A stretch of 46,142 nt of DNA from an uncultured Clostridia bacterium. GTDB lineage: Bacteria; Bacillota; Clostridia; Tissierellales; Peptoniphilaceae. The notes under the pieces were generated by a model. That model was not told the DNA's origin and ran no database searches. It saw only the letters and a program-made list of their open reading frames with translations. Position 1 is the stretch's first letter. The number at the start of each line of letters is the position of its first letter. The stretch spans positions 1 to 46,142 of the forward strand of contig CAMYBS010000009.1 in the NCBI GenBank assembly GCA_947254025.1, in the 5' to 3' direction. The position numbers and the translations under genes were made by a program. Positions 1 through 8,682 of the stretch are shown piece by piece.

Positions 1-44
1 TTGAGAATAAAAACCCATTTTAAATCCTAATTATGCAATTTATA

Positions 45-73
45 ATTATATAATATGTCAAGTCTAATGTCAA
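45..73 (-). promoter_or_regulatory. Sigma-A promoter reading out of the window
   Basis: On the minus strand there is a perfect TTGACA (68-73), a 17-nt spacer and TATAAT (45-50). It would drive a gene lying left of the window, divergent from the mgtC-like gene. No coding sequence for it is visible here. Confidence 0.6.
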
Positions 74-143
74 GCATTTTTTTCGATTTTTAAAAATATT
101 TTTTAATTCGCGCTGCGAAATATTTACTATTGATATATAGATA

Positions 144-152
144 TGCTATAAT
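144..152 (+). promoter_or_regulatory. Extended -10 promoter of the mgtC-like gene
   Basis: TGC followed by TATAAT (147-152) is an extended -10 element. No good -35 lies 17 nt upstream. The predicted start is about 160, which leaves a short leader with the ribosome site GGTGGTGAG before the ATG at 173. Confidence 0.5.
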
Positions 153-172
153 AAGCAAAAGGTGGTGAGCTA

Positions 173-835
173 ATGAACACATTACAAATTTTAACAAGAC
201 TTCTTCTTGCAGCTCTATTGGGTTCATTAATCGGAGTAGAACGTGAGAAGAAACATAGAGCGGCAGGTCTTAGGACGCACATCATAGTCTCTGTTGCTTC
301 TTGCCTTATCATGCTTATATCTATCGATGGCTACAAAGCTTTCTACGGAAATAATTCTTGGGATGCTACAAGATTTGCTGGTCAAGTCATAAGTGGCATA
401 GGTTTTTTAGGTGCAGGCACTATACTTCAAAAGAAGGATGTTGTTAAGGGCCTAACTACTGCTGCAACACTATGGCTATGCGCTGCCAATGGTCTTGCTG
501 TTGGTATAGGCTACTACAAGGGTGCCATCTTCGCAACTATCATCTGTCTAATTACTCTTATCAGTCTAAAGGGTATGGATGAGTTCCTGAATAAAAGATA
601 CTTAGCTAGCTACTACATGAGCTTTGCTGGCAAGAACTTTCAAAAGAGTGACTTTGAAAAGATTTGCGAGGAAGAAGGCATAGAGATTTCTTCTCTAAAC
701 ATTTTAGATGATGCGATAGATGAGATCTCCGAGATAGAGTGCACACTTTCAATCTCGGATAACTACAAGATTGACAGCCTTATAAGTAAACTTGAAGATA
801 GATTAAAGTTAATAAAGTTTCACGAGACACACTAA
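173..835 (+). CDS. MgtC/SapB family membrane protein
   Basis: A 220-residue protein. The first 130 residues form the hydrophobic MgtC/SapB domain, with the conserved run GSLIGVERE at 17-25 and GIGFLGAGTI at 75-84. About four membrane segments are predicted. Residues 145-220 form a soluble C-terminal domain of the ACT-like type found on longer MgtC relatives. Family members are linked to magnesium limitation and ATP-synthase or K+ homeostasis; the actual role here is not shown by the sequence. The start at 173 has GGTGGTGAG at a good distance. It is monocistronic between its own extended -10 promoter and a strong terminator at 841. No magnesium riboswitch is visible in the short leader. Confidence 0.85.
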   Translation: MNTLQILTRLLLAALLGSLIGVEREKKHRAAGLRTHIIVSVASCLIMLISIDGYKAFYGNNSWDATRFAGQVISGIGFLGAGTILQKKDVVKGLTTAATLWLCAANGLAVGIGYYKGAIFATIICLITLISLKGMDEFLNKRYLASYYMSFAGKNFQKSDFEKICEEEGIEISSLNILDDAIDEISEIECTLSISDNYKIDSLISKLEDRLKLIKFHETH

Positions 836-840
836 GCACG

Positions 841-863
841 GCAGCCCTAAAGGCTGCTTTTTT
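841..863 (+). terminator. Intrinsic terminator of the mgtC-like gene
   Basis: GCAGCC, a 5-nt loop and GGCTGC are followed by six T residues, six bases after the stop codon. Confidence 0.9.
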
Positions 864-919
864 ATTTGCCATAAAGTGCTTAGCGCCTTTAAATTTTTTG
901 CTAAGTATAGTTTGCGAGT

Positions 920-1006
920 TATATAGTAGGAGCCTCCCTATATAGTAGCAGCTAAGCTATATAGTAGGAGCCTCCTTATATAGTGAGACGCTTACTATAT
1001 ATTAGC
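920..1006. repeat. Tandem TATATAG units with 19-nt period
   Basis: TATATAG (last copy TATATAT) begins at 920, 939, 958, 977 and 996, so the period is exactly 19. The rest of the unit varies (for example TAGGAGCCTCC, TAGCAGCTAAGC, TGAGACGCTTAC). The array lies between the convergent terminators of the mgtC-like gene and metK. A second array of the same type lies at 40733-40837. Confidence 0.85.
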
Positions 1007-1018
1007 TCTTTACTTGCA

Positions 1019-1055
1019 TAAAAAAAAGAACTATGGGCGTAGTGCTCATAGTTCT
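1019..1055 (-). terminator. Intrinsic terminator of metK
   Basis: On the minus strand AGAACTATG (plus a G-T/C-G/G-C extension) pairs with CATAGTTCT around a 5-nt loop, followed by a run of T. It lies 20 bases after the metK stop. Confidence 0.9.
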
Positions 1056-1075
1056 ATCTTATTATATTATCTTTT

Positions 1076-2266
1076 CTATTTGTACTCTTTTAAAAGAGCC
1101 TTAATCTCATCAACTTTTTCTAATCTCTCCCAAGGAAGCTCTATATCATCACGGCCGAAGTGTCCGTAGTTACTAATCTTGTGGAAAATTGGTCTTCTTA
1201 GGTCGTAGTAGTCGATGATGAAGGCTGGACGTAGGTCGAAGACTTTTTCAACAATCTCTAGTATCTTTGCCTCATCAAGCTTCGCTGTACCGAATGTATC
1301 AACGTTAACTGATATTGGCTTTGCAACACCTATCGCGTAGCTTACTTGTATTTCGCATCTATCGCATAGTCCTGCTGCAACTAGGTTCTTAGCAACGTGT
1401 CTTACTGCGTATGATGCAGATCTATCTACCTTTGTTGCGTCCTTACCTGAGAAGGCTCCTCCGCCGTGTCTGCAGTAGCCGCCATATGTGTCAACGATAA
1501 TCTTTCTACCTGTAAGTCCTGTGTCGCCCTTTGGTCCACCTATAACGAAGCGGCCTGTTGGGTTTACGTAGATGATTGTTTCGTCGTCCATTAGCTTTGG
1601 ATCAACAACTGGCTTTATAACATTCTCTATGATGTCCTTTTTAATCTTCTCAAGACTAACGCCTTCCTTGTGTTGTGTAGAAACGACTATAGTGTGAACT
1701 CTCTTTGGCTTACCATTGTCGTACTCAACAGTTACTTGTGTCTTGCCGTCTGGTCTTAGATAGCTTAGTGTACCGTCCTTACGAACTTCTGCTAGTCTTC
1801 TTGATAATTTATGTGCTAGGTAGATGGCAAGTGGCATGTACTCCTTAGTTTCGTTGCATGCATAACCAAACATCATACCTTGGTCGCCTGCACCTATTAG
1901 GTCGTACTTATCCTTTGAATGCTCCTTAGTCTCAAGAGCCTTGTCAACGCCTAGTGCTATGTCCTTAGATTGCTCTTCGATTGATACAAGTACTGCACAG
2001 TTCTCTGCGTCGAAGCCAAACTTTCCTCTTGTATAACCTATGTCAGCTATAACTCTTCTAACAACAGCTTGCATGTCAACGTAGCAGTTTGTTGTTATCT
2101 GTCCTGATACTAAAACGTAGCCAGTTGATGCAGTAGTTTCGATTGCGCATCTCGCTTCTGGGTCCTTCTCTAGTATCGCATCTAGCAATGCATCTGAGAT
2201 TTGGTCGCAGACCTTGTCAGGATGACCTTCTGTAACAGACTCAGATGTAAATAGTTTTTTATACAT
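1076..2266 (-). CDS. metK: S-adenosylmethionine synthetase
   Basis: A 396-residue enzyme making S-adenosylmethionine from methionine and ATP in the cytoplasm. Visible signatures are GHPDK (14-18), the ATP motif [12 protein letters not shown] (125-136) and the P-loop GGGAFSGKD (268-276). Length is normal for the family. The frame stays open 53 codons further upstream, but that stretch is the riboswitch RNA. The ATG at 2266 has a perfect AGGAGG seven bases before it and begins with the family-typical [11 protein letters not shown]. The gene is alone in its transcript, controlled by the SAM-I riboswitch and terminator between 2288 and 2412, and ends at the hairpin at 1019. Confidence 0.98.
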   Translation of the reverse strand: MYKKLFTSESVTEGHPDKVCDQISDALLDAILEKDPEARCAIETTASTGYVLVSGQITTNCYVDMQAVVRRVIADIGYTRGKFGFDAENCAVLVSIEEQSKDIALGVDKALETKEHSKDKYDLIGAGDQGMMFGYACNETKEYMPLAIYLAHKLSRRLAEVRKDGTLSYLRPDGKTQVTVEYDNGKPKRVHTIVVSTQHKEGVSLEKIKKDIIENVIKPVVDPKLMDDETIIYVNPTGRFVIGGPKGDTGLTGRKIIVDTYGGYCRHGGGAFSGKDATKVDRSASYAVRHVAKNLVAAGLCDRCEIQVSYAIGVAKPISVNVDTFGTAKLDEAKILEIVEKVFDLRPAFIIDYYDLRRPIFHKISNYGHFGRDDIELPWERLEKVDEIKALLKEYK

Positions 2267-2287
2267 AATCTTCCTCCTATAAAACAA

Positions 2288-2313
2288 TAAAAAAACCTTC
2301 ATAGCTGAAGGTT
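2288..2313 (-). terminator. Riboswitch-controlled terminator before metK
   Basis: AACCTTCA, a GCTA loop and TGAAGGTT are followed by a T run on the minus strand, between the SAM aptamer and the metK start. SAM binding upstream would favour this hairpin and stop transcription. Confidence 0.9.
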
Positions 2314-2319
2314 CGTTCT

Positions 2320-2412
2320 TCTCATCTTTCAGCTTTGCTGTAGGATTTGGCACCTTGCTCGCAGGTTGCCGGACTTCACAGGGCCTAGTCCCTCCATCAC
2401 TCTTTATGAGAC
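2320..2412 (-). ncRNA. SAM-I (S-box) riboswitch aptamer
   Basis: Read on the minus strand, the RNA has the S-box landmarks in order: a P1 5' strand TCTCAT, the conserved AGAGTGATGGAGGGACT, GGCCCTGTGAAG, CCGGCAACC, AAGGTGCCAAATCC, and the P1 3' strand GATGAGA. It lies between a consensus promoter and a terminator in front of metK, the usual S-box target. High SAM should terminate transcription. Confidence 0.97.
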
Positions 2413-2430
2413 TTATTAAGTTCACTTCAT

Positions 2431-2459
2431 ATTATATATAGTAATTAAATCTTTGTCAA
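2431..2459 (-). promoter_or_regulatory. Promoter of the metK riboswitch transcript
   Basis: TTGACA (2454-2459), a 17-nt spacer and TATAAT (2431-2436) on the minus strand. The expected start is about 15-20 nt before the S-box P1 helix. Confidence 0.9.
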
Positions 2460-2466
2460 GAACTTT

Positions 2467-3843
2467 TTAAATATTTTCTAATTCTTTCAATTCTTCGATT
2501 GCAAAGCGTTCTGCAACCTTCTTTCTCACTACCATATATGTGAAGATGTAGACTATAGTTGTCAATAACCAGGACAATGGATACGAAATGTATAAAACCC
2601 ATTGCTCATGATATTTTTGGAATATACTTAGTATCCAAAATACTCTGAAGCCGCATATGCAAACGATGGCTATGATCATAGGTGTTAGTGAGTAGCCCAT
2701 AGCACGAATGACCCCTGAGTAGACGTCCATGATGCCGCAGATAAGGTAGGTTGTCGATATAACTCCCAGCCTTAGCATGGCAATCTTAACAACTTCTGGG
2801 TTCTGTGTATATAGTCCAAGAAGAAAATTTCCTGCAAGGAAGGAGCCAACACCTAAGACAAGTCCAACGACTGACACCATGACTATGGTCTTCTTAAGTA
2901 TCTCATCAACTCTGTCAAGCTTTCTGGCTCCCATATTTTGTGAAGCGAAGGCAAGAGCAGCTTGGTATATGGCATCCATCGCCATAAAGACGAAGCCTTC
3001 GATGTTACCTGCTGCAGTGTTCGCTGCAACTACAAGCTTACCAAAGGAGTTGATTGAGGACTGTATAAGCACGTTTGATATACTAAACATCGCTCCTGTA
3101 AAGCCCGATGGCAGACCTATCCTAAGCATATCTGCAAACTTTGTCCAGTTTATCTTTAATTTGTTTAGCTTTAGATTTAGGTAGCCGTCGCTCTTCATTA
3201 AACACAAAACTATAAGCATGGCTGAGAAAGCCTCGGATATGATAGTTGCAAGAGCAACACCATCTACCGTCATCTTTAATACTAAAACGAAGTATAGGTT
3301 CAGTGCTATGTTCATCACGCCTGAGATGGCTAAGTAGTATAGCGGCCTTTTAGTGTCACCTGCCGCTCTTAGTATGGATGCGCCGAAGTTGTATAGCATA
3401 AAGCCTGGCATACCCATGAAGTAGATGCGCATATATAATGTCGCAAGATCTATAACCTCATCTGGTGTCTGTATAAGTTCGAGCATAGGCCTTGCCGAAA
3501 AGTAACCTACCAATATCATGATAAAGCCGCCGAGTAAACCAGAGAGCATCGCCGTATGTAGTGTTTCTTGTCCATCGTCATAAGAGCCTCTGCCTATCGC
3601 CTGACCCATCAGTACGCTTGCTCCTATCGATATACCGATGAAGAGGTTGATTATAAGGTTGATAAGTGGGCCAGTCGCTCCTACCGCAGCAAGTGCTTCG
3701 TCCCCTGCGTAACGACCAACAACTATAACGTCAGCTGCGTTAAAGAAGAGCTGCAAAGTAGACGATAGCATAAGTGGTATAGCAAATTTTATTAACTTCG
3801 GAAGCAGTTTACCCTCCGTCATATTTATCTCATAAGACTTCAA
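2467..3843 (-). CDS. MATE family efflux transporter
   Basis: A 458-residue integral membrane protein with about twelve hydrophobic segments and two homologous halves, as in MATE (NorM/MepA/DinF) exporters. These expel drugs or metabolites in exchange for Na+ or H+. The N-terminal region MTEGKLLPKLIKFAIPLML and the later VVGRYAGDEALAAVG match the family. The substrate cannot be read from sequence. I chose the TTG at 3843 because GAGGT lies seven bases upstream; the alternative ATG at 3822 lacks a good ribosome site. It is monocistronic, with its own promoter at 3878-3906, divergent from the pyrophosphatase gene. Confidence 0.93.
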   Translation of the reverse strand: MKSYEINMTEGKLLPKLIKFAIPLMLSSTLQLFFNAADVIVVGRYAGDEALAAVGATGPLINLIINLFIGISIGASVLMGQAIGRGSYDDGQETLHTAMLSGLLGGFIMILVGYFSARPMLELIQTPDEVIDLATLYMRIYFMGMPGFMLYNFGASILRAAGDTKRPLYYLAISGVMNIALNLYFVLVLKMTVDGVALATIISEAFSAMLIVLCLMKSDGYLNLKLNKLKINWTKFADMLRIGLPSGFTGAMFSISNVLIQSSINSFGKLVVAANTAAGNIEGFVFMAMDAIYQAALAFASQNMGARKLDRVDEILKKTIVMVSVVGLVLGVGSFLAGNFLLGLYTQNPEVVKIAMLRLGVISTTYLICGIMDVYSGVIRAMGYSLTPMIIAIVCICGFRVFWILSIFQKYHEQWVLYISYPLSWLLTTIVYIFTYMVVRKKVAERFAIEELKELENI

Positions 3844-3877
3844 AAACGTGACCTCTTTTCTTTATGTATATCATTAA

Positions 3878-3906
3878 ATTTTACTACAATCGAAATGATT
3901 TTTCAA
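3878..3906 (-). promoter_or_regulatory. Promoter of the MATE gene
   Basis: Minus-strand TTGAAA (3901-3906), 17-nt spacer, TAAAAT (3878-3883), followed by a 35-nt leader to the TTG start. Confidence 0.65.
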
Positions 3907-3953
3907 GTATTTTTTAATTAATTCATCAAATCCTTTATTTTTTCTTTTAAATG

Positions 3954-3962
3954 TGTTATAGT
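3954..3962 (+). promoter_or_regulatory. Extended -10 promoter of ppaC
   Basis: TGT followed by TATAGT (3957-3962), with no strong -35. A purine-rich GGAAGGTG ribosome site follows at 3979. Confidence 0.45.
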
Positions 3963-3991
3963 ATATGAATATAAATATGGAAGGTGATTTA

Positions 3992-5626
3992 ATGAATAAA
4001 AAAGTATATGTATCAGGTCACAAGGTGCCCGACACGGACTCCATTGCGAGTGCGATATCCTATGCCTACCTTGTCAATAGTCTTGACAAGTATGATGCAA
4101 GGCCTGTTAGACTAGGCGAGCTTAGTAAAGAGACAAAATTCGTTTTAAAATATTTTGGTGTAGAAGAGCCAAAGCTATTAACAACTATGAAGCTTAAGCT
4201 AAAGGATGTTGATCTTGATAAGGCTGTGCTTATAGATGAAGATGCCTCACTATATGAAGCGATAGGTCTTTTGCGTGAGAAGAACGCCTACGTACTTATA
4301 GTCGTTGACAAGAAGAAAAAGATGAAGGGCATCATAGGCCTTAAAGACATCACAGAGGTATACACAGACATCTTCGACGATAGAGTGCTTAGTAAGGCCG
4401 ATACTCCATTTAAAAATGTTGTAGACGTGCTTAAGGCTACTGTCATAAACGATGGATATAGAAAGCCACTTGGCCGCATGGCAATTTACGCTATGGATCC
4501 AAAGATGATTGAGAACAGAATCGAAGAAGACGATGTCGTTATACTTGGTGACAGAGAGGACGCACAGGAGGACGCAATCAAAAGAAACGTCTCTTGCCTA
4601 ATAGTCGCTGGTGGCTTCGATGTAAGTGAGAAAATTTTGTGTCTTGCAAAGGAAAAAGGCATAAGCATCATCTCTACTGAGTACGACTCCTTTATGGCAT
4701 CAAGAGTTCTACCTCTAAGTGTGCCCGTTTCCTACGCGATGACAAAGGAAGGCATCAAGACCTTCCACATACAAGACTTCGTTTCAGATGTTAAGGCTGA
4801 GATGAACAAGAACAGATTCCGCTGCTACCCAGTCCTTGATAATGATGGAAGCGTCATAAACACAGTTAGCCGCTACCACTTACTAAGTGACAAGAAAAAG
4901 AACATCATCTTAGTCGATCACAACGAAAGAACACAGTCGGTCGACGACATCGAAGAAGCAGAGATACTTGAAATCATTGACCACCATAGAGTCGCAAACG
5001 TTGAGACAAAGCTTCCACTATACTTTAGAAACGAACCGCTAGGCTCGACGGCAACCATCATTACAAAGATGTTTATTGAAAATGGCGTTGCCATCCCTAA
5101 GGACATAGCTGGACTTTTGATCTCAGCCATCATCTCAGATACGCTTCTACTTAAGTCGCCAACAAGCACTAAGACAGACGCGAAGATGATAGATTTGCTT
5201 GCACCTATAGCGGGAGTAGACCCTGATCGCTACGCCATAGAGATGTTTACAGAAGCGGCAAGCATCAAGGATGTCGCAAGTGAAGACCTCTTAAAGATGG
5301 ACGTGAAGACATTTAAGATTGCAAAGCAAAAGATACGCGTTGCTCAAGTCATGACCATGGATATGGATGAAGTGAAAAAGAGAAAGGACGACTTACTTAC
5401 TCTAATGAGAGAGACCATAGACAAGAATCAAGAAGACAGCTTCGTACTGATGATAACTGACATACTTAAGGAGTACTCACTAGTTTTAGTGCAAGGCTCG
5501 TACAAAGAAAATATCGCACAAGCCTTCGATAAAGAGCTTGTGGATAATGAGTTTACAGTCGATGGACTGCTTTCAAGAAAAAAACAAATGATTCCTAGCA
5601 TATCAAAAAAGATAGAGACTTTATAG
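3992..5626 (+). CDS. ppaC: Manganese-dependent inorganic pyrophosphatase with CBS and DRTGG domains
   Basis: A 544-residue family II pyrophosphatase of the regulated type, hydrolysing pyrophosphate in the cytoplasm. Domains in order: N-terminal DHH catalytic part with the metal motif GHKVPDTDS (9-17); CBS repeat near 60-115; DRTGG domain roughly 125-240; second CBS part 240-300; resumed DHH domain with DHNER and IIDHHR near 310-335; and a DHHA2 C-terminal domain with the substrate motif SRKKQ near the end. CBS inserts bind adenine nucleotides and regulate activity in known relatives. The start at 3992 has GGAAGGTG six bases upstream; an in-frame ATG at 3965 has no ribosome site. The coding region ends inside a strong terminator. 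Confidence 0.96.
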   Translation: MNKKVYVSGHKVPDTDSIASAISYAYLVNSLDKYDARPVRLGELSKETKFVLKYFGVEEPKLLTTMKLKLKDVDLDKAVLIDEDASLYEAIGLLREKNAYVLIVVDKKKKMKGIIGLKDITEVYTDIFDDRVLSKADTPFKNVVDVLKATVINDGYRKPLGRMAIYAMDPKMIENRIEEDDVVILGDREDAQEDAIKRNVSCLIVAGGFDVSEKILCLAKEKGISIISTEYDSFMASRVLPLSVPVSYAMTKEGIKTFHIQDFVSDVKAEMNKNRFRCYPVLDNDGSVINTVSRYHLLSDKKKNIILVDHNERTQSVDDIEEAEILEIIDHHRVANVETKLPLYFRNEPLGSTATIITKMFIENGVAIPKDIAGLLISAIISDTLLLKSPTSTKTDAKMIDLLAPIAGVDPDRYAIEMFTEAASIKDVASEDLLKMDVKTFKIAKQKIRVAQVMTMDMDEVKKRKDDLLTLMRETIDKNQEDSFVLMITDILKEYSLVLVQGSYKENIAQAFDKELVDNEFTVDGLLSRKKQMIPSISKKIETL

Positions 5627-5645
5627 TCCCTATCTTCTTTTTTTG
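5611..5645. terminator. Bidirectional terminator between ppaC and the SDR gene
   Basis: GATAGAGACT, loop TTAT, AGTCCCTATC (one mismatch), followed by a T-rich tract on the plus strand and by TTTTTTG on the minus strand. The ppaC stop codon lies in the stem-loop. Confidence 0.85.
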
Positions 5646-5664
5646 CTCATAATAGATATTTTAC

Positions 5665-6390
5665 TTATATATAGAAGCCGCCGTTGACACGAAGGACTTC
5701 TCCTGTGATGAACTTTGCGTCATCAGATGCCAAGAAGACTGCCGCCTTCGCTGCGTCCTCTGCCGAGCCTATGGCCTCAAGCGGCGTTTCATCCCTGAGC
5801 ATATCTAGTTCAGCTTCTGAATACGCCTTCATCATGTCTGTTGCTATGCAGCCCAAACTTATGGCGTTGACTCTCACACCCGATGGTGCCGCCTCTTTCG
5901 CAACTGCCTTAGTAAAGGCTATGACTGCACCCTTTGATGCGCTGTATACAGTCTCCATCGCAGCACCTGTCTCGCCCCACATGCTAGTAACGTTAATGAT
6001 GCTGCCACTGCCCTCGTGAATCATATGTTTAATGAAGGCCTTAGTCATGTTGAAGCAGCCCTTCATGTTCGTATCAAAAACCTTATCGTACTCCTCTTCG
6101 CTCGTATCTTGCACAAGCTTTGTTAGTGCTACCCCTGCATTGTTCACAAGGACATCCACCTTTTTATATCTTTTAAAAATTTCTTCTTTCATTTGGCAAA
6201 CATCTTCATAATTAGAAACATCTGCACCATAGATAAAACCCTTTGAGTACTTATTCACCTCGTCTAATGTGATCGCCGCTTCATCTATATGCTCGTTGAA
6301 ATTAATAAGAACGTCGTAGCCTTTCTTCGCAAATTCAATGGCCATGGCTCTGCCTATGCCACGCGAAGCACCACTTATAAGAGCTAACAT
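5665..6390 (-). CDS. Short-chain dehydrogenase/reductase, FabG-like
   Basis: A 241-residue classical SDR. It has the nucleotide-binding motif GASRGIG (residues 7-13), NNAG near 87, a catalytic Ser in INVTS and YSASK near 150. The C-terminal GEVLRVNGG motif resembles FabG (3-oxoacyl-ACP reductase). The usual NxxxPG after the active site reads NAISLG, so a strict FabG role is uncertain. It is not beside other fatty-acid genes; an alternative acetoacetyl- or sugar-type oxidoreductase role is possible. AAAGGAGGTAG precedes the ATG. The divergent partner is trmB. Confidence 0.85.
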   Translation of the reverse strand: MLALISGASRGIGRAMAIEFAKKGYDVLINFNEHIDEAAITLDEVNKYSKGFIYGADVSNYEDVCQMKEEIFKRYKKVDVLVNNAGVALTKLVQDTSEEEYDKVFDTNMKGCFNMTKAFIKHMIHEGSGSIINVTSMWGETGAAMETVYSASKGAVIAFTKAVAKEAAPSGVRVNAISLGCIATDMMKAYSEAELDMLRDETPLEAIGSAEDAAKAAVFLASDDAKFITGEVLRVNGGFYI

Positions 6391-6413
6391 ATGACTACCT
6401 CCTTTATGAGATA

Positions 6414-6422
6414 ATTATATCA
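6414..6422 (-). promoter_or_regulatory. Extended -10 promoter of the SDR gene
   Basis: Minus-strand TGA followed by TATAAT (6414-6419), with a weak -35. It lies 24 nt upstream of the start codon. Confidence 0.5.
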
Positions 6423-6471
6423 CAAACTTGCAATTTTGACCATCATATGCTAAACTTGTCTTGGTGATAAA

Positions 6472-7110
6472 ATGAGAATGAGAAAGAAGTGGTGGGCGCT
6501 TCCTGAACTTAAAGAGAGCCCCATCTTTAGATATAGACCTATGGAGAATAAGGGTAAGTGGAACGAAGACTTTAACAATGCGGGTCCCATCTACCTAGAG
6601 CTTGGCTCAGGTATGGGTAGCTTCATAAACTACCTTAAGAACACGTTCAAGGACAAGAACTTCGTCGGCATCGACATGGAGGAAGGCTGCCTTGTATATG
6701 CAAAGCGCATGCTCGAAGAAGAAGATGCATCAAATGTAAGGCTAGTACTTGCAGATATTAGAAACATAGACGAGTACTTTGCCGAGAGCGAGGTAGAAGA
6801 GATTTATATAAACTTCCCTAACCCTTGGCCTAAGAATAGACAGCACAAAAGAAGGCTCACATACCCTGATCAGTTAAAGATGTATAAGAAGATACTTAAG
6901 AAGGGCGGCACTATAAGGCTCAAGACCGACGATATGGGTCTATACGAAGCATCACTTAAGTACTTCGAGAGCGAAGGCTTCGAGATAATATTTAAGACAG
7001 ATGACTTGAATGTAGATGAGTTCAAAGACGACTTCATCAGTGAGTACGAGACAAAGTGGCGCTCACAAGGCGTGAATATCAAGGCGATACTAGTAAGGAA
7101 TGTAAAATGA
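6472..7110 (+). CDS. trmB: tRNA (guanine-N7-)-methyltransferase
   Basis: A 212-residue SAM-dependent enzyme that methylates G46 in the tRNA variable loop. The start MRMRKKWWA is the family signature. The SAM-binding motif LELGSGMGSF lies near 43-52, GIDME near 66-70, and the substrate and catalytic motif NFPNPWPKNRQHKRRL near 115-130. Ribosome site GGTGAT precedes the ATG. The stop overlaps the next gene's start as ATGA (7107-7110), so the two are translationally coupled, although no functional link is evident. Confidence 0.96.
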   Translation: MRMRKKWWALPELKESPIFRYRPMENKGKWNEDFNNAGPIYLELGSGMGSFINYLKNTFKDKNFVGIDMEEGCLVYAKRMLEEEDASNVRLVLADIRNIDEYFAESEVEEIYINFPNPWPKNRQHKRRLTYPDQLKMYKKILKKGGTIRLKTDDMGLYEASLKYFESEGFEIIFKTDDLNVDEFKDDFISEYETKWRSQGVNIKAILVRNVK

Positions 7111-8276
7111 AAAAGAAAATTTTAATATTTATGGCCTTTATTATGGCTGTGGCTGTCCTTATGGCATGCAAGACGAAAGATGCTGCAAACGTTGATAAGG
7201 AAGCAAAGACCATAGACAAGGCGAAAGTGATTAAAGAGACAAAGCCAATAGAAATAAAAAAACTCTCAGAGAAGACAAAAGAGCAAGTACTACTTGAAAA
7301 GATGAGTCTCGATGAAAAGATTGGCCAGCTCTTTATCGCACGCTGCCCCGAAAAGGACGCCGCGACACTTGCAAAAAAATATAATTTAGGCGGCTATATC
7401 TTATTCGGAAGAGACTTTAAAGGCAAAACAAAAGACAGCGTAGTAAAAAATATACAAGAGTGCCAAAGCGCTTCGAAGATAGCTATGTTTATAGCTGTTG
7501 ACGAAGAAGGCGGCACAGTTAATCGCGTGAGCACGAACAAAAATTTCAGAAAGGCTCCATTCGCCTCGCCGCAATATCTATACAAGCACGGCGGCATGGA
7601 GAGAATCAAAAAAGATGCGAAAGAAAAGTCAGAGCTACTAAAAAGCGTAGGCATTAATTTAAATTTTGCGCCAGTCGCAGATATTAGTGTGAATAAAAAT
7701 GACTTTATATACAAAAGAAGCTTTGCCAAGAGCCCAGCCGAAACCGCAGAATATGTAAAGAGCGTTGTAGAGGTGATGAACGAAGCACGCGTAGGCAGCG
7801 TTTTAAAGCACTTCCCAGGCTATGGCAATAACAAGGATACGCATACAGAGCTTGTTCATGACAAGAGGCCACTCGAAAAATTCGAAAAAGAAGACCTAGT
7901 GCCATTCAAGGCAGGCATAGACGCCAAAGCTAGCATGGTGCTCGTCTCACACAACATAGTAGAAGCCATGGATAAGAGTGTGCCCGCATCCATATCCCCA
8001 ATAGTTCATAAGATACTAAGAGATGAGCTTAGTTTTAAAGGCGTCATCATCACAGATGACCTAGCGATGCAAGGCATTAAAAAATTCGTAGGCAAAAAGA
8101 ACGCTGCAGTGCTTGCACTTAAGGCAGGCGCCGATATGCTTTGCTCCACAGACTTTCTTAATGACATAGAAGCCGTAAAAGCAGCCGTGGCAAGTGGCGA
8201 GATCAAAGGAAAAGACATAGACGAACACGCGTTGCGTGTTTTAAAGGCAAAAATCGATCTAGGAATAATTAAATAA
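7107..8276 (+). CDS. GH3 beta-N-acetylglucosaminidase lipoprotein, NagZ-like
   Basis: A 389-residue exported protein. MKKKILIF plus a hydrophobic stretch and the lipobox LMAC place the lipidated cysteine at residue 21, so it should sit on the outer face of the membrane. The glycoside hydrolase 3 domain follows a charged linker. Motifs are VDEEGGTV (131-138), KHFPGYG (234-240), the Asp-x-His pair used by NagZ enzymes as acid/base (D244, H246), and ITDDLAM (315-321) holding the nucleophile Asp. It likely removes N-acetylglucosamine from muropeptides during wall turnover. The start at 7107 has AAGGAA upstream and overlaps the trmB stop by four bases; earlier in-frame codons lie inside trmB. It lacks the C-terminal domain of the longest Firmicute NagZ proteins. 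Confidence 0.93.
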   Translation: MKKKILIFMAFIMAVAVLMACKTKDAANVDKEAKTIDKAKVIKETKPIEIKKLSEKTKEQVLLEKMSLDEKIGQLFIARCPEKDAATLAKKYNLGGYILFGRDFKGKTKDSVVKNIQECQSASKIAMFIAVDEEGGTVNRVSTNKNFRKAPFASPQYLYKHGGMERIKKDAKEKSELLKSVGINLNFAPVADISVNKNDFIYKRSFAKSPAETAEYVKSVVEVMNEARVGSVLKHFPGYGNNKDTHTELVHDKRPLEKFEKEDLVPFKAGIDAKASMVLVSHNIVEAMDKSVPASISPIVHKILRDELSFKGVIITDDLAMQGIKKFVGKKNAAVLALKAGADMLCSTDFLNDIEAVKAAVASGEIKGKDIDEHALRVLKAKIDLGIIK

Positions 8277-8286
8277 GCATACGAAA

Positions 8287-8311
8287 ACGGACTGATTTCA
8301 TCTCAGTCCGT
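8287..8311. terminator. Hairpin terminator between convergent genes
   Basis: ACGGACTGA and TCAGTCCGT form a perfect 9-bp stem with a 7-nt loop. An A/T-rich tract follows on the plus strand and TTTTCG on the minus strand. It probably serves both the GH3 gene and the converging Spx-like gene. Confidence 0.65.
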
Positions 8312-8322
8312 ATTTATTTGCC

Positions 8323-8670
8323 TTATGCTAAGTATTTTTTCACATCAGGACCAACAGCTACAAAAGAACCATCGTCCTTAAGAAGCATAGGTCTCTTCAC
8401 AAGCATACCATTAGTCGATAGAAGCTTGTACTTTTCGTCATCACTCATATCAGCTAGCTTGTCCTTAAGATTCATGTCCCTATAAACAAGACCCGAAGTG
8501 TTGAAGAAGCGTTTAATGTCAAGACCCGACGCCTTGTGCCATTTTTTTAGTTCCGCTTTAGTCGGAACATCCTTGTCAATCTCCCTGTAAGAGTACTTGA
8601 TGCCCTTCTCATCAAGCATCTTCTCAATACCCTTGCAAGTAGTGCATTTTTTGTATCCAATAAGAATCAT
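8323..8670 (-). CDS. Spx/MgsR/ArsC-like thioredoxin-fold protein
   Basis: A 115-residue protein of the ArsC/Spx family. It has the N-terminal thioredoxin-fold motif KKCTTCKG with Cys9 and Cys12, a central FFNTSG segment and the C-terminal KRPML motif characteristic of the family. The CxxC favours an Spx/MgsR-like redox sensor or a YffB-like reductase over a true arsenate reductase, and there are no arsenic genes nearby. It lies 12 bases after the flavin reductase stop, in the same direction, so the two probably form an operon, perhaps around redox stress. Confidence 0.87.
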   Translation of the reverse strand: MILIGYKKCTTCKGIEKMLDEKGIKYSYREIDKDVPTKAELKKWHKASGLDIKRFFNTSGLVYRDMNLKDKLADMSDDEKYKLLSTNGMLVKRPMLLKDDGSFVAVGPDVKKYLA

Positions 8671-8682
8671 ATTGCCCTCCCA

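Noticed and set aside
2267..2425. N-terminal extension of MetK by 53 residues
   Set aside because: The stretch is the SAM-I riboswitch and its terminator, and the ATG at 2266 has a perfect ribosome site.
8323..8670. True arsenate reductase ArsC
   Set aside because: It has the CxxC of the Spx/MgsR branch and no arsenic resistance genes nearby.
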